The notes beneath the pieces were generated by a model. The model ran no database searches. It was not told the DNA's origin and worked only from the letters and a program-made list of their open reading frames with translations. Below are positions 43,361 to 52,177 of a stretch of 64,000 nucleotides of DNA, piece after piece. The stretch is from JAHDHW01 sp965220465 (GTDB lineage: Bacteria > Bacteroidota > Bacteroidia > Chitinophagales > Saprospiraceae): NCBI GenBank assembly GCA_965220465.1, contig CBDCPZ010000022.1:372001-436000 (forward strand). The letters are read 5' to 3'. Numbering within the stretch: position 1 is the first letter of the stretch; each line of letters opens with the position of its first letter. The position numbers and the translations under genes were made by a program.

Positions 43361-44023
43361 TTAGCGAGCAAGATTGCTTTTTAACGCGTCACTCAGAGTA
43401 CGACTCTCTATAAGAAACTCTTTGTACACAATAGTTCTTTGATTTATAAACGAAAAATAGATGCCCAGTAGGTTTGTAAAACGAACAGACTTAATCGTCT
43501 CAGGGTTATTAAATTCAATAGTTATAATGTTTGTTTCTGATACCAAAAAAGGGAGTAAAAAATTATTGAAAAACTCTTTCAGATAATCATCTAACAATTT
43601 TGAGTTTGCAATAGCAATTTGATATTTTATGATTTTGGATTTTAATTGAAATGATCGAATTAAATTTAGATTGCCGCTATTTATAATATCGTCATAAGTA
43701 CTAGCATTGATTTCAATAGTATTTAAATTGGATATTAGTGAGATTGCAGCATTTGTCGAATCAATGGTCAACCCCCCAGTCTTTATAATTTTGAGTATTT
43801 TATTTGCCTGGACTATCCAAATACTATCCGTTTTGATGGCAGATTCTAATTCTGAGATGTTACTTTTAACGTCTTCTGAAAATCCTTCAAGATATTTTTC
43901 CTCAATTTTTTCCTCTTGTTTGTTTATTTGCCAATTATTCAACAAAAAACCTGAAGTGACCCCTAAGAAGACGACAAAGAGTTCAAGAGCTAATTTTGCC
44001 CAGTTTTGGTTTTTAAATTTCAT
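43361..44023 (-). CDS. DUF6090-like membrane-anchored protein
   Basis: A 220-residue protein with one N-terminal membrane helix (LALELFVVFLGVTSGFLLNN, about 11-30) followed by a charged coiled coil (QINKQEEKIEEKYLEGFSED) and a helical domain with no known catalytic motif. The ELFVVFLGVTSGFLLNNW signature is typical of bacteroidote proteins now grouped as DUF6090, of unknown function and often in multiple copies. It follows rsmG by 30 bases. Residues beyond 40 are poorly conserved in such proteins, so the family call is tentative. Confidence 0.7.
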   Translation of the reverse strand: MKFKNQNWAKLALELFVVFLGVTSGFLLNNWQINKQEEKIEEKYLEGFSEDVKSNISELESAIKTDSIWIVQANKILKIIKTGGLTIDSTNAAISLISNLNTIEINASTYDDIINSGNLNLIRSFQLKSKIIKYQIAIANSKLLDDYLKEFFNNFLLPFLVSETNIITIEFNNPETIKSVRFTNLLGIYFSFINQRTIVYKEFLIESRTLSDALKSNLAR

Positions 44024-44053
44024 ATCCTTTAAATTTCTAATTTCAACAAAAGG

Positions 44054-44680
44054 TCAGCCCTGCACATAAACTACATATTTTTCTTTAAAGAACTCTTCTT
44101 CAAAAAAATTCGAAATTGGATCAACTTCTACATACTCTTTGCGAGGGAGCGCTTTGATTTCAGCATGTACCTTTCCTCCTTTTAGAGCAATCAATCCATT
44201 TGGATTTGCATGTTGTTGTTTCTTTTTTAACAACCGAAAACTCCAGGTAACCAAAACATCAAGCTGTGTTACGGCACGACTTACCACAAAATCAAACTGT
44301 TGCTTTAACTCTTCAGCTCTGATTTGCTTTGCTTGCACATTAGTTAGTCCCAATGCGGTTTTTACTTCGTTAACGACTCGAATTTTTTTACCGGTCCCAT
44401 CAATCAGAGTGAATTTTGTTTGAGGAAAAAAGATGGCGAGCGGAATCCCTGGAAATCCGCCTCCTGTCCCTAAATCTAAAATTTCGGCATCGGATAAGAA
44501 GGTATATAATTTTGCAATTGCCAAAGAATGTAAAACATGTCTTTCATAAAGGTTGTCAATATCCTTTCGGGAAATGACATTGATTTTCTGGTTCCAATCA
44601 CGATAAAGCGGTTGAAGTTGCTCGAATTGTTGAATTTGTTGTGCGGTTAGTTGAGGAAAATATTTCTTTATGATGTCCAT
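44054..44680 (-). CDS. rsmG: 16S rRNA (guanine527-N7)-methyltransferase
   Basis: A 208-residue SAM methyltransferase that modifies G527 of 16S rRNA. LQPLYRDWNQKINVISRKD and LYERHVLHSLAI precede motif I (ILDLGTGGGFPGIPLAIFFP), and SRAVTQLDVL and GLIALKGG follow, all RsmG signatures. I chose the Met of MDIIKKYFPQ over one 8 codons upstream. In Bacteroidota rsmG is a free gene rather than paired with mnmG near oriC. A nested palindrome separates it from the upstream sigma gene. Confidence 0.95.
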   Translation of the reverse strand: MDIIKKYFPQLTAQQIQQFEQLQPLYRDWNQKINVISRKDIDNLYERHVLHSLAIAKLYTFLSDAEILDLGTGGGFPGIPLAIFFPQTKFTLIDGTGKKIRVVNEVKTALGLTNVQAKQIRAEELKQQFDFVVSRAVTQLDVLVTWSFRLLKKKQQHANPNGLIALKGGKVHAEIKALPRKEYVEVDPISNFFEEEFFKEKYVVYVQG

Positions 44681-44725
44681 TAGTGGAATAAATTTGGAAA
44701 GCATAAAGGTACTTTATAAAACGAG

Positions 44726-44773
44726 AACAGCCTGTCGAAATTCAATAATATTATTGAATTCAAACAGGCTGTT
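44726..44773. terminator. nested palindromic hairpin between sigma gene and rsmG (probable terminator)
   Basis: AACAGCCTGT at 44726-44735 pairs with ACAGGCTGTT at 44764-44773. Inside lies a 22-bp perfect palindrome (44739-44760, arms AATTCAATAAT and ATTATTGAATT), separated from the outer stem by a 3x3 mismatch. It lies 31 bases past the stop of the sigma-factor gene; the T-run is modest. Confidence 0.6.
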
Positions 44774-44803
44774 ATTTAAAATCGGTTGGGGGTTATCACG
44801 AAA

Positions 44804-45490
44804 TTAACTTGCTTGTTTTGCTCGTCGTGGTTGAGCGCTTGCTTTTGGCCTTCTTTCTTTAGTCTCCAAATAAGCTTGTGCACTTGGAGCTTGCAACAAG
44901 GTATAAAGAATTTCTTTTGCTCTGAAAAGCTGTGCTTTCACTGTTCCAAGAGGAATGTTAAGTTCCTGAGCAATTTCGTCATAACTCAGTTCTTCAAAAA
45001 ACCTCAACTCAATCATTAAACGGTATTTTAAACTAAGCTTACTGAGAATAGTTCGCATAAGTTTGACCCGTTGTTTTCTGATGAATCGCTCTTCAGGATC
45101 AAGAGCTCCAGAACGAATATTGCTGGAAAAATCATGATCGCTATTGGGCTCAATAGGATCATCAATCGATAATAATTTTAATCTTTTTTTACGAATGTAG
45201 TCTATGCAGTTGTTGATTGCAATTTTAAACAACCAGGTGCTAAAAGCATAGCGTGGTTCGTAACTTTCCAATTTGTTGAAGGCCTTGCCAAAGGCTTCCA
45301 GGGTAAGGTCATCCGAGTCTTCTCGGTTTTTTACCATTTTGTACATCATGTGATAGATGGAGTTGCGGTAACGTTCCATCAAAACGGTGTAAGCCTTTTG
45401 GCTTCCTCTGATCGCCTGTTGAACTAGTTGATAATCTTCTTGAGCGCGAGTGGAGAGGTTTGTTGTTCGTGATTGTTCTTTTACTTCCAT
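44804..45490 (-). CDS. ECF-type RNA polymerase sigma factor (RpoE-like)
   Basis: A 228-residue sigma-70 family protein. Region 2 comprises VLMERYRNSIYHMMYKMV, DSDDLTLEAFGKAFNKL and STWLFKIAINNCIDYIRKK; after a linker, region 4 is LSLKYRLMIELRFFEELSYD with the helix-turn-helix EIAQELNIPLGTVKAQLFRA. I chose ATG at 45490 because the longer in-frame start has no sigma similarity and overlaps the upstream glycosyltransferase heavily. With this start the overlap is 10 bases. No anti-sigma gene adjoins it, so regulation is not evident. Such RpoE-type sigmas are often near-essential in Bacteroidota. Confidence 0.93.
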   Translation of the reverse strand: MEVKEQSRTTNLSTRAQEDYQLVQQAIRGSQKAYTVLMERYRNSIYHMMYKMVKNREDSDDLTLEAFGKAFNKLESYEPRYAFSTWLFKIAINNCIDYIRKKRLKLLSIDDPIEPNSDHDFSSNIRSGALDPEERFIRKQRVKLMRTILSKLSLKYRLMIELRFFEELSYDEIAQELNIPLGTVKAQLFRAKEILYTLLQAPSAQAYLETKERRPKASAQPRRAKQAS

Positions 45491-46593
45491 TGATCTGTAT
45501 TTCCTTTTAATAAAATAGGAGAGAATATCAGATAGTAGAGTACAAAGAATGCATCCAGAATTGGATACCATTTTAGAAGTGAGCTATCTTGTAGTTTTTT
45601 TAAAATGGGTCTGCATAACATTAGTACAACGGATATCCTCATGAGATATATAATTACTACTGCAAATATTGTGCTAAAATCTAATATGATAAGCGCAAGC
45701 CCTGCTAAGTAGTGCAAGAAGTGACTCGAAGAATACAAACCTAAAATAACTTTGTGTTTCAATTTATAGTGTTTCCCTGTTGTCAAGTGTCTTGCTTTTT
45801 GTCGGTAAAAAGCCTTCCAGCTTTTTTTTGGTGCTGAGTAAACAAACGACGATTTTTCAATCACAATTCCTACATTATTAGAAGTTGCTATTTCATTTAC
45901 AAACAAATCGTCATCACCGGAAAGCAAATAGTCGTGTTTTTGAAAACCGCCTGCTTTTTGATAAAGTGATTTGCTGTAAACCAAGTTTCTACCAACTCCC
46001 ATATAAGGCTGACCGATCAAAGCAAAAGAAAAATACTGCATGGCAGCAAGGATGGTCTCATAACGGATTAATTTGTTCAAAAATCCTTTTGCTTCGAAAT
46101 AAGGAGCATACCCTAAAGTTATTTTAACTGAACCGTTTAATGGTTGAACCATTTCCCGAATCCAGTTTGAACTATTTGGAATGCAATCAGCGTCAGTGAG
46201 TAAAAGAACATCGTTTTTGGCTGCTTCAATTCCTTTCGAAAGTGCAAACTTTTTTCCACTTCCATCAGGTTTGTCCACGACCTTCAGCGAGCACAAGTTA
46301 GGATATTCTATATGATATTTCAATAATATGTTATGCGTTGTGTCGTTTGAATTATCGTCTACCACTATAACTTCGTAGGAACGGTAGTTTTGATTTAGAA
46401 TACGGTGGAGGTTATTTTCAAGGTTAGTGGCTTCATTGCGAGCACAAATGATAACGGACACAGGAATTTCAGAATTTTTTGACGAGAAATCCTTTTGTTT
46501 AAAGAAAGCAAGTTTGGAAAATACAAATACCCAAAAACACAATTGAATAACCGTGGCTGCGATAAAAATAATAAAAAGGAGGTTGACAATCAA
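45481..46593 (-). CDS. family 2 glycosyltransferase, membrane-bound
   Basis: A 370-residue GT-A enzyme. An N-terminal helix (about 3-28) is followed by VSVIICARNEATNLENNL, VVDDNSNDTT, LTDADCIPNS (DxD-like), and a distal LLSGDDDLFVNEIA and RQKARHLTTGKHY (Q/RxxRW-like), with two or three C-terminal helices. The layout matches processive or poly-prenyl-type GT2 enzymes that extend envelope glycans. It follows the acyltransferase by 4 bases and overlaps the sigma gene by 10 bases, so they share a transcript. The sugar and acceptor are unknown. Confidence 0.87.
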   Translation of the reverse strand: MIVNLLFIIFIAATVIQLCFWVFVFSKLAFFKQKDFSSKNSEIPVSVIICARNEATNLENNLHRILNQNYRSYEVIVVDDNSNDTTHNILLKYHIEYPNLCSLKVVDKPDGSGKKFALSKGIEAAKNDVLLLTDADCIPNSSNWIREMVQPLNGSVKITLGYAPYFEAKGFLNKLIRYETILAAMQYFSFALIGQPYMGVGRNLVYSKSLYQKAGGFQKHDYLLSGDDDLFVNEIATSNNVGIVIEKSSFVYSAPKKSWKAFYRQKARHLTTGKHYKLKHKVILGLYSSSHFLHYLAGLALIILDFSTIFAVVIIYLMRISVVLMLCRPILKKLQDSSLLKWYPILDAFFVLYYLIFSPILLKGNTDQWK

Positions 46594-46597
46594 TGTC

Positions 46598-47926
46598 TTA
46601 GAGTTTGACTGCGGAAGAAATTGTAGTTAATGATTCGAGAATATTTTTTCTTATTTCAATTAGATTCTGGATTTTTTTATCTCCTTTTTTCCATAAATTG
46701 AATGCCCTTGAGTTTTGAAAACACTGCTTTGCAAAGGTCAAGTATTGCCACGCGATCCAGCCTAAAGGAAGGAGACTAAGCGCATAAAAAAGGGTCATTG
46801 TTGAATTTTCAAACAGCCACTGAAACAACCAAATTTGTAAACCATAAAAAAATGGGATGATAAAAATACCAGACAAACCTTTTACAGTCGCGGTATATCC
46901 AATGTACAAATTAAGCTTTTTGGCGAGAAAGGCTGGAGTATAAAAAGCTAATAAATTGTTGAGGTATCCGTAAAGGAAAAAAGGAAAACCTAAAATCAAG
47001 ATTAAATTATTTTTTAAGCTATTTTGCTGTTTTTGAGTTGCGAAAATGGCCTGATCGTTAATGTTAAGTGATTTGATTTCTGCAAAATAATCATCCAGGT
47101 TTTGGCCTAACTGATTATAACCCTCTGAATCGTCATTTTTTAAATTGCGGGTTAAATTAATATATTCCTTAGTTCGAAAAAATTGCTGTTCTGTTGAAGC
47201 TGGGTTTTCGATATTTATTATGGTTTCGATTTTTTTTATAAATTCTTCTTCTTCCTCGTTGTGAGTATTGTAAATTAAATTACCCAGGCTTTTTTGTAAA
47301 TCTTGCGTAAGTCTTCGAGCAGCTTTGAAGCTATCTTCTTCAAAATGAGTTTGATAATCGGCAACTTTTATGGCTTGTCCCACATTTACTAAGACGTCAC
47401 TTCTAAAATCAGTCGGAGAGGAATAGGTCAAACCAACTGGAAGAATCTTCAAATTAAGTTTAAAATTATTTTTTGCTTCGGCTCGCAAGGCAATTCGGGC
47501 AGTCCCGGTCTTAAGCGGGCGTAGGTGTTGCTCCATGACGCTGGTTCCTTCCGGAGCAATATAAAGGCAGCCTCCTTCAGTTAAAAAAGTATCACACCGT
47601 TCAAAATTTTTATGGTTTTTGACCCCACGGCCGTTGACATCTTTCTGACGTTCGACAGGGATGCAATAAAGTTGATTTAGGATCGGGCCTAAAACAGGAA
47701 CTTCAAATAAACCGGCATTGGCTAAAAAATGAACTGTAGTATCAACGTGAGCAGCAACATTGAGTGGATCGAAAAGAGTGTTTGGGTGATTGGAAATCAA
47801 TATCGTTGCATTATCAATTTGAAGTAATTCCTTATTGAGGATGGTTGTTTTCCGAAAGAAAATTGCGAAAACGGTTTTTGTAGTCCGCTTTAAAAAGTGG
47901 TAAATCGTAAATAGAATCGGATTCAT
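46598..47926 (-). CDS. PlsC-like 1-acyl-glycerol-3-phosphate acyltransferase family protein
   Basis: A 442-residue membrane-associated acyltransferase. The catalytic H-x4-D motif is in ILISNHPNTLFDPLN (about 45-60), with CIPVERQKD and LYIAPEGTSVME (the EGTxS motif) downstream. The C-terminal part has two or three hydrophobic helices. It is longer than ordinary PlsC (about 245 residues) because of this extension, seen in bacteroidote lysophospholipid or glycerol acyltransferase-like proteins. It sits 21 bases after lpxK, in an envelope-lipid context. Confidence 0.85.
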   Translation of the reverse strand: MNPILFTIYHFLKRTTKTVFAIFFRKTTILNKELLQIDNATILISNHPNTLFDPLNVAAHVDTTVHFLANAGLFEVPVLGPILNQLYCIPVERQKDVNGRGVKNHKNFERCDTFLTEGGCLYIAPEGTSVMEQHLRPLKTGTARIALRAEAKNNFKLNLKILPVGLTYSSPTDFRSDVLVNVGQAIKVADYQTHFEEDSFKAARRLTQDLQKSLGNLIYNTHNEEEEEFIKKIETIINIENPASTEQQFFRTKEYINLTRNLKNDDSEGYNQLGQNLDDYFAEIKSLNINDQAIFATQKQQNSLKNNLILILGFPFFLYGYLNNLLAFYTPAFLAKKLNLYIGYTATVKGLSGIFIIPFFYGLQIWLFQWLFENSTMTLFYALSLLPLGWIAWQYLTFAKQCFQNSRAFNLWKKGDKKIQNLIEIRKNILESLTTISSAVKL

Positions 47927-47947
47927 AGGGGCTGGAAATTGCTGTTA

Positions 47948-49015
47948 TTAATTTTTAAAATCTAACATAAAATGCTTGATGTCATTGTCAAATGATTCCC
48001 CTTCATTGAAGTGAAAAGCAACTTTTACCGGTAAAACATAAACAGGTAATTTATTTTCAACGATAAATTGACGATGCAGTTCTAATCTCATAGCATCTTT
48101 TTCAGTTGTAAGGATAATTTTTTTTGAAGAATCAATATTGTTGAAAGTGTTTTTTAACTGTGAGATATCGAAGTTTGTAAAATAATGATGGTCCTCATAT
48201 TCAAGGGCCTGGATTGAATTGACTTGTGTTTCAAGGTATTCGATCAGATAATCTGCTCGTGCAATTGCACTGATAAGCACTACATCTAAATCTGCAGAAA
48301 GATTAAAGTGATAATCAGGTTTTAAAATAAAATAAGGGTTGCTGTACTCATAATAGGAAAAATAAATTCGCTGCCGAGGCAACAGATTTATTTCTTCAAT
48401 CATGTCATTTTTATCTTCTTCTGAAATCGTAGAAGGACATTTTGAAATAATAATAATATCTGCCCTGCGGTAAGCGGATCGCCATTCCCGAAGGCGACCG
48501 GAAGGCAATAAATAATCTTTTGTAAAAGGGTAAGAATATTCTGTTAGCAAAATATTAAGTCCGGGAGTTATCGAAAGATGTTGAAAGGCATCATCCAGTA
48601 AAATTACCTGATTATCCGGTTGTTCCATTAATATTTGAGGGACCGCGAAAGTTCGGCTTTCCGAAACAGTCACTAAAATGTCTCTAAATTTTCGAGCAAA
48701 TTGCAAGGGCTCATCACCAACTGCGGTGGCATTATGGTTGGGTTTTACAATTAAAAAACCTTTGGTTTTTCGTTTGTAGCCTCTACTTATTGTAGCAACA
48801 TTTAAATAATCTTTCAACAGGCGAATAAGGTATTCGATGTGCGGCGTTTTGCCAGCACCGCCAATAGACAAATTACCAACTGAAATCAAAGGAATATCAA
48901 ACTCAACCCCTTTCAAAATTCCTTTTTTATAGAAAAAATTTCGGAGGCTAACTCCCATGCCATAAAGAAGAGAAAAAGGAGCTAATAATATTTTGACTAT
49001 TGTGTTTTGAACCAT
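47948..49015 (-). CDS. lpxK: tetraacyldisaccharide 4'-kinase (lipid A biosynthesis)
   Basis: A 355-residue P-loop kinase that phosphorylates the 4' position of the lipid A precursor. The Walker A motif is VGNLSIGGAGKTPHIEYL (about 46-63), followed by TISRGYKRKT, VGDEPLQFARKF and the Walker B-like VILLDDAFQH. An N-terminal hydrophobic helix anchors it to the inner membrane. The gene diverges from the nucleotidyltransferase at 49176 and heads the run lpxK-acyltransferase-GT2-sigma. It shows the organism makes lipid A. Confidence 0.95.
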   Translation of the reverse strand: MVQNTIVKILLAPFSLLYGMGVSLRNFFYKKGILKGVEFDIPLISVGNLSIGGAGKTPHIEYLIRLLKDYLNVATISRGYKRKTKGFLIVKPNHNATAVGDEPLQFARKFRDILVTVSESRTFAVPQILMEQPDNQVILLDDAFQHLSITPGLNILLTEYSYPFTKDYLLPSGRLREWRSAYRRADIIIISKCPSTISEEDKNDMIEEINLLPRQRIYFSYYEYSNPYFILKPDYHFNLSADLDVVLISAIARADYLIEYLETQVNSIQALEYEDHHYFTNFDISQLKNTFNNIDSSKKIILTTEKDAMRLELHRQFIVENKLPVYVLPVKVAFHFNEGESFDNDIKHFMLDFKN

Positions 49016-49175
49016 ACCTGGAAAAGAGAATTCCTAAAATACTTTGCTTGAGTATTCATGGAAATGTCTAGTTTAAAAATGTCGTAAAATAAAACTCGAC
49101 AAAAGTACTAAAAAACTGAACGGAGGATTTGTTTCTTTGTATCTTTCTTACTGAATAAAAAATTATAAGAAATAG

Positions 49176-49913
49176 ATGAAAGCAATGATTTTGGCGGCTG
49201 GGCTGGGTACCCGATTACGCCCCCTTACCAATTATCAGCCTAAAGCAATGGTTGAGGTTAATGGAATGCCTTTGATTGAGATTGTAATCCGAAGGTTAAA
49301 ATATTTTGGCTTCAATGATATCATTATTAATGTGCATCATTTTGCAGGACAAATTTTAGACTTCCTTGAAAAGAAAAACAACTTTGGGATTAAGATTACA
49401 ATATCGGATGAGCGAGACCAGATATTAGAAACTGGAGGTGGGTTGAAAAAAGCAGCTACATTTTTTGACGAAAAACCATTTTTACTTTGTAATACAGATA
49501 TAATAAGTGATGTCGATCTTCGAAAAATGTATGACACTCATTTAAAATCAAATGCGCTGGCGACTTTGGTTGTTCGGAAACGCGAAACGTCTCGTTATTT
49601 TATTTTTAACGAATCAAATATTCTTCACGGTTGGATGAATGTCAAAACTGGAGAAGTAAAATTACCCAGATCTGCTGTCGGAGTATTTAAACTGCTGGCC
49701 TTCAGTGGAATTCATGTTATTGATCCAAAAATTTTCTACCTCATGGACCAAAAAGAAGGTTTTTTTTCAATAATAGGTATCTACCTTGAATCCATAAAAG
49801 ACCACCAAATAATTGGCTTTCAACATGATGATGGGCTATGGTTGGATGTCGGTAAAAGAGAAAACCTAAATGAAGCCTCCGGGATCATTGATCAAATAGC
49901 TTTGGCTCCATAA
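49176..49913 (+). CDS. sugar-1-phosphate nucleotidyltransferase
   Basis: A 245-residue GT-A-fold pyrophosphorylase. The signature LAAGLGTRLRPLTNYQPKAMV is at residues 6-26 (21 residues, truncated here to its core GLGTRLRPLT), followed by VVHH-like NVHHFAGQI and metal-binding LCNTDIISDVDL, then LWLDVGKRENL near the C-terminus. It resembles MurNAc-1-P uridylyltransferase MurU and mannose-1-P guanylyltransferases of short form. Substrate specificity cannot be decided; cell-wall recycling is plausible because Bacteroidota have the AmgK/MurU pathway. DUF554 follows within 110 bases. Confidence 0.88.
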   Translation: MKAMILAAGLGTRLRPLTNYQPKAMVEVNGMPLIEIVIRRLKYFGFNDIIINVHHFAGQILDFLEKKNNFGIKITISDERDQILETGGGLKKAATFFDEKPFLLCNTDIISDVDLRKMYDTHLKSNALATLVVRKRETSRYFIFNESNILHGWMNVKTGEVKLPRSAVGVFKLLAFSGIHVIDPKIFYLMDQKEGFFSIIGIYLESIKDHQIIGFQHDDGLWLDVGKRENLNEASGIIDQIALAP

Positions 49914-50015
49914 ATTAAAAAGGAGAAGCTGTTTTTCATGGATTCTTTAAACAATACCATTTTAAGTCTTAAATTTGATTTGGATTTTTATTTGGAGAAA
50001 ACAGAAAACCAATCT

Positions 50016-50729
50016 ATGAGTAAGCTACCAATCGGAACATTTATCAACATGACAACAATTGTTATCGGAAGCCTTATAGGCTTGATGCTGAGAGAAGTGT
50101 TCCCTGAAAATATTCAGAATATCACATTAATAGCTGTTGGTTTAAGTATTTTAATCATCGGCATTCGGATGAGCATCAAGGTGCCGGAAGAGTTTCTGGT
50201 AATTTTTATTTTTAGTTTAATCATTGGAGGGATTTTAGGTGAATTTTTAGGTGTAGATGGATTTCTGGATGCATGTGAAAATTGGATAAACAATAATTTT
50301 AGAATTGGTAAGGTCAGGTTTACAGAGGGTTTGATTACGGCCTTTGTATTATTTTGTGCAAGTTCATTAACGATCGTTGGAGCGATTGAAGAAGGAATGC
50401 AAGGAAAACGCGAATTGCTTTTAATCAAATCGGCTCTTGACGGTGTTACAGCGATTGCGCTGGCGTCAAGTTATGGAATAGGAGTGTTGGTTTCTATCGT
50501 TCCAATGCTTATCATTCAAGGCGGCCTAACGGTGCTTGCGGTCAATGCAAAACATTTGTTTAATAAAAGCGCGATCGCATTACTCAGTGGCGTCGGCGGA
50601 GTATTGATTGTTGCGATTTCTATAAAGATTCTGGGATTAGGTGATTTCAGAGTCGCAAATCTTCTACCATCTTTAGTGGTTGTCGTTTTCTTGCTTTGGG
50701 GATATGGCAAACTCGGGATTAAAGTCTAA
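50016..50729 (+). CDS. DUF554 family membrane protein
   Basis: A 237-residue polytopic protein with about six to seven membrane helices. It opens MSKLPIGTFINMTTIVIGS, the typical DUF554 start, so I prefer ATG at 50016 to the in-frame Met at 49938, which adds 26 unconserved residues. VRFTEGLITAFVLFCASSLTIVGAIEEG (given in part) and SALDGVTAIALASSYGIGV are further family signatures. Function is unknown; transport of small solutes is sometimes proposed. It converges with the DUF2851 gene with 4 bases between stops. Confidence 0.85.
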   Translation: MSKLPIGTFINMTTIVIGSLIGLMLREVFPENIQNITLIAVGLSILIIGIRMSIKVPEEFLVIFIFSLIIGGILGEFLGVDGFLDACENWINNNFRIGKVRFTEGLITAFVLFCASSLTIVGAIEEGMQGKRELLLIKSALDGVTAIALASSYGIGVLVSIVPMLIIQGGLTVLAVNAKHLFNKSAIALLSGVGGVLIVAISIKILGLGDFRVANLLPSLVVVVFLLWGYGKLGIKV

Positions 50730-50733
50730 TTGT

Positions 50734-52005
50734 TCAAATATTCAATACGGTGTATCCTATTGCACAATTCATGCAATTTTTGTTTTTGCAATAATTATTT
50801 TTTAGATGTAGCAGTGCCTGAGACTGATATGCCGAAACGGGGTCAATTCCCAAACTTTTCCATTTTTCCGTGATGCTGTTTTTTTCGGGTTTTAACTCTT
50901 CTAAAAGCTGAAGTGCTTTTTCTTTAAAACGATCTTCTCCTTTCTTTTTTCCATACAAAAAGAGAAATGGAGCAACTGTGTTTATGATTAGTAAATGGAT
51001 CGCGTTTCTACCAAAAGATTTATTTCGCTTAATTGATGGCTTATCAAAAACATAATGAGTTTGCCAGTAGTTTGAAATTTTTACATCAAACATGTTTTCA
51101 ATCTCTTTGACATTTTTAGCAATGAGTATTTTACTAAAAAGATGAACCGATTGATAAATAAGTGTAGCAAATTGTGCAATTCTGATGGCCGGAAAATTGG
51201 CAGGACGCAACCGCATTAATTTCCACGAGCTTCCATTGATAGCTTTTAAATGATATTTTATTTTTAAAAACTGATACTCCTTTTGAAGTTTTAAAGGGTA
51301 TTTATCTTTAAAATCTTCTTCCAATAATCCTGCTTGTCCGAACAGTAATGCTTCCAGCTGCAAAAGACTGGACTTGTGTTTGTTCAAAGTCAGCAAAGAA
51401 ATTGATTTTGCCAATTGCTCGAAAGGTTCTGCATTAATTTTTATTCCAAAATTTCTGGCAAGGAACTGATAAAAAGTTTCTTCCCAGTTGTTTTGATTTA
51501 AGTTTAAACTGTTCTCAATTTCTGTTGTTTTGGCTTCCAACCGTTCTACCATTAACCGGTCCAGCCAAAGATTTCGGGTAATTTCGGGAACTTTGTGAAT
51601 CAGTTGTTGACAAGGAATCCAATGTCCGTTTTGAATCAATTTTTTATATGTTTTTGAGATTTTTGGAGGGATTCTTTTTTGCAGTTCAAGACAAGGAATT
51701 CGCTCACCACTTTTTCGCAAAATGGGTTGGTCTTCTTCTAAAACAACATGCATAATTACATTATCATAAGCTGGATCTTTCTGGTGTCGGTGAGCAAGCC
51801 AATCAGAAGATTTTAGGTGCATTTCAACATTGCCGGCCCAAAGTGTGCTACCGATTTTGATTCTGGCGTTCAAAAAATCAGGCCCGGAATCACTGTTTAG
51901 CTCGCCACCATTTTGGATGGTAATCTCGTCGCCGGAAGTCGTTTTTAAATCATTTAAATCAAACTGTTTCATTCGCCAGAGATAATAGAGAAAATCTTCT
52001 TTCAT
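50734..52005 (-). CDS. DUF2851 family protein
   Basis: A 423-residue cytoplasmic protein of the bacteroidote DUF2851 family. The start MKEDFLYYLWRMKQFD is followed by GGELNSDSGPDFLNARIKI, WAGNVEMHLKSSDW and VIMHVVLEED, all family hallmarks; the GNVEMHLKSSDW-type core recalls a nuclease-like fold, but this is not established. The C-terminus carries a possible metal-binding cysteine cluster (YCKNKNCMNCAIG). It is monocistronic and converges with DUF554. Confidence 0.88.
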   Translation of the reverse strand: MKEDFLYYLWRMKQFDLNDLKTTSGDEITIQNGGELNSDSGPDFLNARIKIGSTLWAGNVEMHLKSSDWLAHRHQKDPAYDNVIMHVVLEEDQPILRKSGERIPCLELQKRIPPKISKTYKKLIQNGHWIPCQQLIHKVPEITRNLWLDRLMVERLEAKTTEIENSLNLNQNNWEETFYQFLARNFGIKINAEPFEQLAKSISLLTLNKHKSSLLQLEALLFGQAGLLEEDFKDKYPLKLQKEYQFLKIKYHLKAINGSSWKLMRLRPANFPAIRIAQFATLIYQSVHLFSKILIAKNVKEIENMFDVKISNYWQTHYVFDKPSIKRNKSFGRNAIHLLIINTVAPFLFLYGKKKGEDRFKEKALQLLEELKPEKNSITEKWKSLGIDPVSAYQSQALLHLKNNYCKNKNCMNCAIGYTVLNI

Positions 52006-52112
52006 GTTTTCTATTTAAAGGTTCTACTATCTAAGACACAAAAAAGTATAAATTCCATAAAACTTGTGAAATCAATTCATTTGGGTTTAAATTTTTCTTA
52101 TTTTACACAAGG

Positions 52113-52143
52113 TTTTTCCACACACAATTAGCATTTTTCCACA
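52113..52143. repeat. direct repeat TTTTTCCACA, 21-bp period, upstream of OmpA gene
   Basis: TTTTTCCACA occurs at 52113-52122 and 52134-52143, so the copies are on the same face of the helix two turns apart. They end 34 bases before the ATG at 52178. They may be binding sites of a regulator or of DnaA (one mismatch to TTATCCACA). Confidence 0.35.
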
Positions 52144-52177
52144 TTACTTTTTAGGCTACCCAAAATTTTCAAATATC

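Noticed and set aside
45491..45571. Longer sigma-factor start
   Set aside because: The extra 27 residues (MVSNSGCILCTLL and so on) are the antisense or overlapping frame of the glycosyltransferase end and have no sigma similarity.
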